The translations under genes and the position numbers were made by a program. From NCBI GenBank assembly GCA_003978075.1, contig QOAM01000097.1, positions 1 to 18,300 on the forward strand: a DNA stretch of 18,300 bases, given 5' to 3'. The notes below the pieces were generated by a model. The model saw only the letters and a program-made list of their open reading frames with translations, was not told the origin of the DNA and searched no databases. Positions 1 through 5,073 of the stretch are shown piece after piece (the stretch's first letter is position 1; each line of letters begins with the position of its first letter). The stretch is from Thermodesulfatator sp. Its GTDB lineage: Bacteria > Desulfobacterota > Thermodesulfobacteria > Thermodesulfobacteriales > Thermodesulfobacteriaceae.

Positions 1-1
1 A

Positions 2-1306
2 TATATTTTATTGTATATTTTATTTTTGATTTTTTTATGGATAAGATGTTTTAGTCTTTTTATTAAACTTCAAGATGTTCTTCTTTTTATATTAGGATAT
101 TCTTCACATTTGTTTCCAAAGGTTTCTTCATCAATATCTGAACTAAGTTTTTGTGGACCAGACTTGTTAATAAAATATATTTTTGGTAGTAAAATGTTAC
201 TTTTATTTTCGATCTTTTGTCTATTTTATTTTTTGTATAGATATTATTTTTTGCTTTTTAGATTACATCCTTATGTGATTGTTGGAATTTTTTCTTTATT
301 TTATATCCGATTCTTTATTTTCTTTTTCCCATTTATTGCTCTAGTTTTTAGTCTATTTATTTTAGATTTTTCTTTTGAAATTTGTAATATTATTTCTAGG
401 AAAAGATGGCAAACTCCAATTAGAATATTAAGTCTGATATTATTATCCTCTTTTGTTTCTTATAATTTAGTCAAAAAGTTCTTTATCGATAATATATCCC
501 CTGCAATTCAATTACCAGAGATAAAACTTATGTTGAGTATTAAAGATTATAAGCCAAATATAATATGGTCTTGGTGGGATTATGGATATCCTCTAGAATA
601 TTTTACAGATAGCAAAGTGTTTGTAGATGGTGGATCACAAACACCTAAGAAAGTTTTTATGGTAGCTTATACTTTTTCTATTGAAGATCCGAAAATATCG
701 GCCAATTTAATAAGATTTTTTTCTTTAAATAATCCCAAAGTTTTTAATTTTTTATTAAATTATTTAAAAGATCCACAGGAAGTTCTAAATTTTTTAAAAG
801 AAGTTTTTAGTAATAACAAAAATGATATGTTAAAGATTTTACAAAAATATCATTTACCTCTTAATAAAGAATGGCAAGATTGGTTATATCCTAAAGGGAC
901 AGTATTTCTTTTCTTGCCCTGGTCTTTAATAAAAAAGAGTTATTGGTGGTACTTTTTTGGTACTTGGGACTTCGAAAACAAAATTGGTAAATCTTCTTAT
1001 ATATTTTATCCTAGAAGTAGTGTAATATTAAATTTCAAAAATTGTTCTATTATTTATGCAGATAAAATTATCTTTTTGAAAAATGTTTATTTTTATAAAA
1101 TGGGAAATATATCTCAAAAATGCATAAAACAAAATTTAAATACTTCAGCATGCCTTTTATTTTCCAAATATGACACCTTTTTATATTCCTGTAACTTACA
1201 TAATACAATAGTATTTAAATTATTGTTTAGTCCAAATTCTCTTTATCCTTATTTTGTAAAAATTAAATATTTCCCTTATTGGGGAGGAATATGGGAAATC
1301 TATTGA
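2..1306 (+). CDS. STT3/PglB-type oligosaccharyltransferase, 3' part (5' end outside window)
   Basis: The frame is open to the left edge, so the gene starts upstream and the visible ~435 codons are its C-terminal part. PglB/STT3 proteins usually have about 700 residues. The visible N-terminal ~160 residues are strongly hydrophobic (several membrane segments). They are followed by the family signature WSWWDYGYP, whose WWDYG lies at nt 572-586. The rest is a soluble, presumably periplasmic domain that contains a stretch beginning PKGTVFLFLPW, like the corresponding part of PglB. STT3 enzymes transfer a lipid-linked oligosaccharide to Asn in N-X-S/T acceptor sites at the outer face of the cytoplasmic membrane. 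The lipid-sugar pathway genes would be expected to the left. Base composition is very AT-rich, unlike every other gene here, which suggests horizontal acquisition or a contig join. Family assignment is fairly certain; substrate is unknown. Confidence 0.82.
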   Translation, partial: YILLYILFLIFLWIRCFSLFIKLQDVLLFILGYSSHLFPKVSSSISELSFCGPDLLIKYIFGSKMLLLFSIFCLFYFLYRYYFLLFRLHPYVIVGIFSLFYIRFFIFFFPFIALVFSLFILDFSFEICNIISRKRWQTPIRILSLILLSSFVSYNLVKKFFIDNISPAIQLPEIKLMLSIKDYKPNIIWSWWDYGYPLEYFTDSKVFVDGGSQTPKKVFMVAYTFSIEDPKISANLIRFFSLNNPKVFNFLLNYLKDPQEVLNFLKEVFSNNKNDMLKILQKYHLPLNKEWQDWLYPKGTVFLFLPWSLIKKSYWWYFFGTWDFENKIGKSSYIFYPRSSVILNFKNCSIIYADKIIFLKNVYFYKMGNISQKCIKQNLNTSACLLFSKYDTFLYSCNLHNTIVFKLLFSPNSLYPYFVKIKYFPYWGGIWEIY

Positions 1307-1324
1307 TAAAACTATTATAATGTA

Positions 1325-1439
1325 AGAGCCTTGCAAAACTCAAAGGCTAAACAAAGATATATTGTAAATAGTCTTCTTATAGCTAAATATTAGCGTATAT
1401 TTGAAACTTGTGTACCAAATGCAGGTTTTGCAAAGCTCT
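1325..1439. repeat. 115-bp segment bounded by 15-bp inverted repeats (MITE-like remnant?)
   Basis: AGAGCCTTGCAAAAC at 1325-1339 is repeated in inverted orientation at 1425-1439, where the reverse complement reads AGAGCTTTGCAAAAC (one mismatch). The segment sits exactly where composition changes. I see no target-site duplication at the outer edges and no coding capacity inside. It could be a remnant of a short non-autonomous element, an insertion-sequence relic or a chance repeat. Confidence 0.35.
1327..1348 (+). terminator. Weak hairpin after the oligosaccharyltransferase gene
   Basis: AGCCTT at 1327-1332 can pair with AAGGCT at 1343-1348 across a 10-nt loop, 20 nt after the stop codon. No T-run follows, so it is at best a poor intrinsic terminator. 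The left arm is also part of the longer-range inverted repeat 1325-1439, so the pairing may have another meaning. Confidence 0.25.
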
Positions 1440-1496
1440 GACCTCCAAACTTGGGCAAGGGAAAAGATCTATTCAGAGCTGTGTTTGAGTGGCCTC

Positions 1497-1525
1497 TTGA
1501 CATATAATGAACATATGCTCATAAT
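1497..1525 (+). promoter_or_regulatory. sigma70-type promoter of the DUF134/orp-like locus
   Basis: TTGACA (1497-1502) lies 17 bp from CATAAT (1520-1525), which is a near-ideal pair. A perfect TATAAT also occurs at 1503-1508 but has no good -35 box. Transcription from the first pair would start near 1532, inside the ribosome binding site GGGGGAGG (1528-1535). The TATAAT box would leave a normal short leader. A CATAT-N7-ATATG dyad (1501-1517) overlaps both and could be an operator, although it is short. Confidence 0.6.
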
Positions 1526-1542
1526 AAGGGGGAGGAAACAAG

Positions 1543-1869
1543 GTGCCGCGGAGGAGATGCCGGAGGAGGGTAGGGTGGTGGCCACGGTGTTGGCGTTTCT
1601 TTTCGGAGAGGGAAGGGGAGGAGGCGGTGCGCTTAGCTCTGGATGAGCTGGAGGCCTTGAGGCTGGCGGATCTGGAAGGACTTTATCAAGAGGAGGCGGC
1701 TAAGAGGATGGGAGTGTCACGGGCCACTTTTGGGAGGATCCTGGAAAGGGCCCGGAAAAAGGTGGCTGAGGCCCTAGTGATGGGAAAGGGTATAAAGATC
1801 GAAGGGGAAGAAGAGGGGGTGGAATTTAAGGGATTAGGACCTCGCCACCGGTGGCGAGGTGGAAAATAG
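1543..1869 (+). CDS. DUF134 family helix-turn-helix DNA-binding protein
   Basis: The 108-residue protein contains the family core DELEALRLADLEGLYQEEAA, then KRMGVSRATFGRILERARKKVAEAL, read here in two parts (residues ~32-77). This is a sigma-factor-like helix-turn-helix, and the family (PF02001) is predicted to bind DNA. The N-terminus is unusually basic and Trp/Cys-rich (two Cys, at residues 6 and 16). GTG at 1543 was chosen because GGGGGAGG lies 7 nt upstream and because family members begin with a similar MPR- start. DUF134 genes commonly neighbour NifX-like and MinD-ferredoxin genes in anaerobes, as here, so this is the likely local regulator. A 22-bp perfect palindrome overlaps the last codons. 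The ligand and target are unknown. Confidence 0.85.
   Translation: MPRRRCRRRVGWWPRCWRFFSEREGEEAVRLALDELEALRLADLEGLYQEEAAKRMGVSRATFGRILERARKKVAEALVMGKGIKIEGEEEGVEFKGLGPRHRWRGGK
1839..1860. promoter_or_regulatory. 22-bp perfect palindrome at the end of the DUF134 gene
   Basis: The 11-bp half-site ACCTCGCCACC is followed at once by its exact reverse complement. It lies within the last ten codons of the DUF134 gene, 29 bp before the next start codon. As RNA it can form a 9-bp GC-rich stem with a CCGG loop. No T-run follows, so termination is unlikely. It could be an operator for the encoded regulator or an RNA processing or stability element. Confidence 0.5.
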
Positions 1870-1888
1870 ACCAAGAGGAGGTGAGATT

Positions 1889-2143
1889 ATGCCTCGAGGA
1901 GATCGGACGGGACCTTGGGGTTGGGGCCCTCGGAGTGGTCGGGGGCTTGGATTTTGTGGTGGCTTTGGAAGGCCGGGATTCATGGTTCCCGGACCGGGGA
2001 GAGGGTTCGGGCGAGGCGGCCGCGGATGTGGTTTCTTCCTCACCGGTCTTCCCGGATGGGCCCGCTGGTTCTGGGGATGGGCCCGTGGGGGGAGAGGCCG
2101 GGGCCGCGGCTGGGGTTTCGGGCGCTTCTTCCCGTGGTGGTAA
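1889..2143 (+). CDS. Small Gly/Arg/Trp-rich protein, DUF5320-like
   Basis: The 84-residue protein begins MPRGDRTGPWGWGPRSGRG, which matches the characteristic start of DUF5320 proteins (MPRGDGTGP-type) found beside NifX-like and MinD-ferredoxin genes in anaerobes. The rest is dominated by Gly, Arg, Phe and Trp, with two Cys in the middle (within GLGFCGGFG and GRGCGFF) and the terminus FGRFFPWW. ATG at 1889 follows the ribosome binding site AGAGGAGGTGAG. An upstream in-frame ATG at 1859 overlaps the DUF134 gene and lacks a site. No signal peptide or membrane helix is clear. The function is unknown. The composition suggests a flexible or low-complexity partner of the metal-cluster proteins downstream (inference). 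Confidence 0.65.
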   Translation: MPRGDRTGPWGWGPRSGRGLGFCGGFGRPGFMVPGPGRGFGRGGRGCGFFLTGLPGWARWFWGWARGGRGRGRGWGFGRFFPWW

Positions 2144-2164
2144 ATCTCTAGAAGGAGGAGGAAG

Positions 2165-2428
2165 ATGCCTTGGTGGAGATGGTGCTGGGGGCCCTATTTT
2201 GCTCCCCCTGAGGAAGGTGAAGAGGCCCAAGAAAAAAGGACTAGATCCTTTAGGCCGTGGGGGCCCCCGTGGGGGCCTGGCCCCTGGGGCTTTTGGGGTC
2301 CTCCGGGCCCGGAGGAGGAAAGGGCTATGCTCAACGATTGGCTCCGCTTTCTGAGGTACCAGCGCAGGGCTTTGGATCAGCAGATTGAGGCCCTGGAAAA
2401 AAGACTCCGAGAGCTGGAAGAGGCCTAA
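2165..2428 (+). CDS. Small Trp/Pro/Gly-rich protein with C-terminal coiled coil, DUF5320-like
   Basis: The 87-residue protein starts MPWWRWCWGPYF, then has a WGPPWGPGPWGFWGPPGP segment (residues ~32-49), and ends in a charged helix (~50-87) with heptad-like LDQQIEALEKRLRELEEA. That gives eight or more tryptophans in the first 50 residues. A glycine/aromatic head with a coiled-coil tail is typical of DUF5320-type neighbours of NifX-like genes. Here the head and tail features seem shared between this gene and the preceding one. The start follows AAGGAGGAGGAAG directly. It is in the same operon as the flanking genes and the function is unknown. The coiled coil suggests oligomerisation or docking to a partner. 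Confidence 0.65.
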   Translation: MPWWRWCWGPYFAPPEEGEEAQEKRTRSFRPWGPPWGPGPWGFWGPPGPEEERAMLNDWLRFLRYQRRALDQQIEALEKRLRELEEA

Positions 2429-2429
2429 A

Positions 2430-2476
2430 GGGGGCCTGGCCCCCCCAAAGGGTTTTCATAATCCGTTGAAGGGGGG
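2430..2476 (+). promoter_or_regulatory. G/C-run leader before the first NifX-like gene, possible alternative hairpins
   Basis: GGGGGCC-T-GGCCCCC (2430-2444) is an immediate inverted repeat just after the coiled-coil gene. The C-run it contains (2440-2446) could instead pair with GGGGGG (2471-2476), which is the ribosome binding site of the next gene (ATG at 2483). The two pairings exclude each other. This might tune translation of the NifX-like gene, but no T-run supports a terminator. Confidence 0.3.
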
Positions 2477-2482
2477 AAGAAA

Positions 2483-2929
2483 ATGAGAATTGCGGTGGCT
2501 TGTGATGCCCCTGCAGGGCTTGAAGCCCGGGTAAGTCCTCACTTCGGCAAGGCTCCGTTTTATGCCCTTTTGGAGGTGGAAGACGGTCAAATCTTGAAGG
2601 TGGAAACGGTAAGCAATCCCTATTTTGCTCATCATGTTCCGGGAGCCGTTCCGCAATTTCTCAAAGGGTTGGGGGTGGATCTCATCATTTGCGGAGGAAT
2701 TGGTCCGAGGGCCTTGACCTTCTTCGAGGCCCTGGGGATCGAGGTGCTTATGGCCCAGCCGGAAACAAGTGTAAAGAGCGCCCTTGAGGCCTTTTTCGCT
2801 CAGAGTCTCAGGGCCGCCGAGGCCTGTAAGGAAGACCACTCCTGTAAAGGAGGGCATACTTGCCAAGGGGGTAGAAAAGGTGAAGGTGGTTTTTACATCC
2901 CAGGGAAAGGATTTGGATTCCCCTCTTGA
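2483..2929 (+). CDS. NifX/ORP-fold metal-cofactor binding protein (first copy)
   Basis: The 148-residue protein belongs to the dinitrogenase iron-molybdenum cofactor/NifX family (PF02579), which includes the Mo-Cu cluster protein ORP of Desulfovibrio. Features seen are the N-terminal strand MRIAVACDAP, VSPHFGKAPFYALLEV (residues 17-32), NPYFAHHVPG (45-54) and CGGIGPRALTFFEALGIEV (70-88). A Cys/His tail follows with C115, C121, C127, H119 and H125, which could bind metal. The start follows an AAGGGGGGAAG site. The last ~18 residues (after CQGG) look unlike the family and overlap the next gene by 50 nt. One extra G in the G5 run at 2867-2871 would place a TAG right after CQGG, so the true protein may have 130 residues. 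Confidence 0.8.
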   Translation: MRIAVACDAPAGLEARVSPHFGKAPFYALLEVEDGQILKVETVSNPYFAHHVPGAVPQFLKGLGVDLIICGGIGPRALTFFEALGIEVLMAQPETSVKSALEAFFAQSLRAAEACKEDHSCKGGHTCQGGRKGEGGFYIPGKGFGFPS

Positions 2930-3284
2930 TCCCCGTTTTGGAAGATGTGCTTACTTCCTCGTGGTGGATACTGAAGACCTAAGTTTTGAGGCTATGGAAA
3001 ATCCTGCCGCACGGGGAGCGCAAGGGGCTGGAGTCTATGCGAGTCAGCTGGTCGTTCAGACGGGGGCCGAGGCCGTGGTTACCGGGAACATAGGCCCTAA
3101 GGCCCTAGTGGTCCTCCAGATGGCCGGGATAAAGGTCTATCGGGGATCGGAAGGGACGATTAGAGAAAATTTGGAACTCTTTCGGCAGGGGAAACTTCCC
3201 GAGCTTACCGAAGCCACGGTTTCCTCACATGCCGGGATGGGAAAGGGTATGGGCCGCGGCCTAGGAGGAAGATGGCCTTTCTGA
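2880..3284 (+). CDS. NifX/ORP-fold metal-cofactor binding protein (second copy)
   Basis: Starting at GTG 2880 gives 134 residues beginning MKVVFTSQGKDLDSPLDPRF, which matches the family start (K/I-A-x-x-x-G-K-D-L-D-S-x-x-D-x-R-F-G-R). AAGGGGG lies 8 nt upstream. Family features include DPRFGRCAYFLVVDTE, NPAARGAQGAGVYASQLVV (around residues 38-56) and TGNIGPKALVVLQMAGIKVY. The tail is glycine-rich and Met/His-containing (HAGMGKGMGRGLGGRWPF), as is usual in this group. It is the second of two tandem, divergent NifX-type genes, an arrangement also seen in the orp locus, where two ORP paralogues occur. The bound metal is unknown. The frame is open further upstream, but that part overlaps the first copy and has no family match. 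Confidence 0.82.
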   Translation: MKVVFTSQGKDLDSPLDPRFGRCAYFLVVDTEDLSFEAMENPAARGAQGAGVYASQLVVQTGAEAVVTGNIGPKALVVLQMAGIKVYRGSEGTIRENLELFRQGKLPELTEATVSSHAGMGKGMGRGLGGRWPF

Positions 3285-3322
3285 GATCCGGAAAAAAGGA
3301 CTCTCCTGGAAAAGGATAATGA

Positions 3323-4168
3323 ATGAAGGCCGAAAGCCCTCTGCCCAGGGTAGTGGTGGCCAGTGGTAAAGGAGGCACCGGGAAAACCTTGGTGGCCACC
3401 AACTTGGCCTGGGTGGCTGAGGCGCAAATAGTGGACTGCGATGTGGAGGAGCCCAATGTCCATCTCTTCTTCCAGGTGCGTCGGGAAAAGAGACTTCCCG
3501 TGAAGGTGTGGCTGCCGGAGATCAACGAGGAAAAATGCGATTATTGCGGTCGGTGTGCAGAGGTCTGTCGCTTTCACGCCCTCCTTATCTTCCCCCGACA
3601 GGTTTTCCTCTTCGAGGAATTCTGTCATAGTTGCGGGGTCTGTGAATATGTATGTCCGGTGAAGGCCATCGGGAGGAGACTCAAAGAGATAGGAGAGGTC
3701 CGGAAGGGCAGGGCCGGGAAAGTGACTTATATCGGCGGGGTCCTACAAGTAGGAGAGCCGCGAGGTACCCCGGTGATTAAGGCCCTCAAGCAGGAAATAG
3801 ATCCCTCGGTCCCCTCCATTCTTGACGCCCCTCCAGGCACTTCCTGTCTGGCCATGGAGGCGGTCAAGGGGGCGGATCTTTGCCTCTTGGTGGTGGAACC
3901 CACCCCTTTCGGTCTAGCGGACGCCGCCCTGGCGGTAGAGGCCTTCAAAAAACTCGGGGTAAAGATGGCGGCACTTATCAACCGTTCCGACCTGGGGGAG
4001 GGGGCGGAGGAGTTCTGTCGGCATCACGGACTGGAGATCTTGGGGAGGATCCCTTTGGATCGCAAGATCGCCGAAGTTTATACTGAAGGGCTACTGGTGG
4101 CCGAGGAACTTCCGCGCTATCAAGAGCTTTTTTCCCAAGTATGGGAGGGGATAAGGGGCAGCCTTTGA
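3323..4168 (+). CDS. MinD/Mrp-type ATPase with inserted 2[4Fe-4S] ferredoxin domain (first)
   Basis: The 281-residue protein has a deviant Walker A motif SGKGGTGKT (residues ~14-22), a switch-type DCDVEEPN (38-45), and then two CxxCxxCxxxC motifs: C72/C75/C78/C82 and C101/C104/C107/C111. The ATPase fold resumes with LDAPPGTSC and LLVVEPTPFGLADA. This matches the MinD superfamily ATPases with an inserted ferredoxin domain. In Desulfovibrio vulgaris two such ATPases are encoded beside ORP. Such proteins couple ATP hydrolysis to Fe-S dependent events such as cluster assembly or, for ORP, positioning of division components; the role here is inferred. ATG at 3323 follows GGAAAAGGATAATGA. The end overlaps the next gene by 4 nt, so the two are translationally coupled. 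Confidence 0.88.
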   Translation: MKAESPLPRVVVASGKGGTGKTLVATNLAWVAEAQIVDCDVEEPNVHLFFQVRREKRLPVKVWLPEINEEKCDYCGRCAEVCRFHALLIFPRQVFLFEEFCHSCGVCEYVCPVKAIGRRLKEIGEVRKGRAGKVTYIGGVLQVGEPRGTPVIKALKQEIDPSVPSILDAPPGTSCLAMEAVKGADLCLLVVEPTPFGLADAALAVEAFKKLGVKMAALINRSDLGEGAEEFCRHHGLEILGRIPLDRKIAEVYTEGLLVAEELPRYQELFSQVWEGIRGSL

Positions 4169-5073
4169 AAGAACTCTTGGTGATCAGCGGCAAAGGAGGG
4201 ACGGGGAAGACTACCGTGGTAGCCTCTTTTTCTAGGCTGGCCCGGGAAGCAGTCTTGGCCGACTACGATGTAGACGCTCCGGACCTCTGGATCCTCCTAG
4301 ATCCTGAGATCCAAGAGGAGAGGCCCTTTTACGGGGGCTACAAGCCTCGGGTGGTTGCGGATCTTTGTAACGGTTGCGATGTATGTGGTGAACACTGCCA
4401 GTTCGGGGCCATAGAGGCCGGGGTCGTGGACTACTTGGAATGCGAGGGCTGTGGATTCTGTGAAGAGGTCTGCCCGGAGGGGGCAATAGTGATGGAGGAG
4501 GCCCTGTCCGGGCACCTCTATCTTTCCCAGACGCCCTATGGCCCTTTTGTCTTTGCCCGCCTTCGCCCTGGGGAAGAGAATTCGGGGAAGCTGGTGACCG
4601 AAGTGAAAAAGGAGGCCCGGGAAAGGGCTACCCAGGAGGAGGCCACGCTTCTCATCTCCGACGGCCCGCCAGGGATAGGGTGTCCGGTAATAGCTTCCTT
4701 AAATCAGGTCCACCTGGCCCTCATCGTCACCGAACCGAGTCTTTCGGCCCTGAGCGACCTAAAAAGGACCATCGAGCTTTGTCGGTTCCTACGTATCCCC
4801 TCAGCGGTGGTCATTAATCGCTTCGATCTCAATCCCCAGAAGACGGAGGAGATAGAGACCTTCTGTAAGGCCCAGGGGATAGCCCTCCTGCAGAAGATCC
4901 CCTTTGATCGCCGGATCCCTGAACTCCTCGTTCAGCGCAAGAGTCCTCTTGAAGGCCCCCCCGAGGTTCAGCGTCCTTTCTTGGAACTTTGGGAGAGGGT
5001 CTTAGCCTTGCTGGGCGAAGCGCTTCCGGAAAAAGAGGGTGGAGGCGAAAAGCACCAACACTCCCAGGCCTAA
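4165..5073 (+). CDS. MinD/Mrp-type ATPase with inserted 2[4Fe-4S] ferredoxin domain (second)
   Basis: Translated from TTG 4165 this gives 302 residues starting MKELLVISGKGGTGKTT, as in family members. AAGGGG lies 6 nt upstream (4153-4158), and TTGA overlaps the previous stop. An ATG at 4141 in the same frame has no ribosome binding site and adds eight unconserved residues. Domains are the deviant Walker A (residues 9-16), ADYDVDAPD, ferredoxin motifs C68/C71/C74/C78 and C93/C96/C99/C103, then SDGPPGIGCP and IVTEPSLSALSDL. It is a paralogue of the preceding gene, and the pair probably forms a heterodimer, by analogy with the paired ATPases of orp loci. It is the last gene of the plus-strand locus. 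The final 72 nt overlap the convergent permease gene. Confidence 0.87.
   Translation: MKELLVISGKGGTGKTTVVASFSRLAREAVLADYDVDAPDLWILLDPEIQEERPFYGGYKPRVVADLCNGCDVCGEHCQFGAIEAGVVDYLECEGCGFCEEVCPEGAIVMEEALSGHLYLSQTPYGPFVFARLRPGEENSGKLVTEVKKEARERATQEEATLLISDGPPGIGCPVIASLNQVHLALIVTEPSLSALSDLKRTIELCRFLRIPSAVVINRFDLNPQKTEEIETFCKAQGIALLQKIPFDRRIPELLVQRKSPLEGPPEVQRPFLELWERVLALLGEALPEKEGGGEKHQHSQA

Larger units (their letters stand above)
1307..1542. other. Non-coding transition from AT-rich to GC-rich DNA
   Basis: This stretch separates the AT-rich oligosaccharyltransferase gene from the GC-rich backbone. GC rises gradually from about 1420 onward. It holds a small hairpin (1327-1348), a widely spaced inverted repeat (1325-1339 and 1425-1439) and the promoter of the DUF134 gene (1497-1525). 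I see no tRNA, no transposase fragment and no convincing small gene. Confidence 0.7.

Noticed and set aside
1401..1646. 81-codon open frame on the plus strand before the DUF134 gene
   Set aside because: It overlaps the promoter and the first third of the DUF134 gene in another frame, has no ribosome binding site and ends in low-complexity sequence created by the GC-rich overlap.
1826..2354. Long open frames on both strands over the two small Gly/Trp-rich genes
   Set aside because: They are Pro/Ser/Arg- or Gly/Ala-rich by-products of high GC. The frames at 1889 and 2165 have ribosome binding sites and family-like starts instead.
4141..4164. ATG 4141 as start of the second MinD-type ATPase
   Set aside because: It has no ribosome binding site. 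TTG 4165 has AAGGGG at 6-nt spacing, couples to the previous stop and gives the usual family N-terminus.
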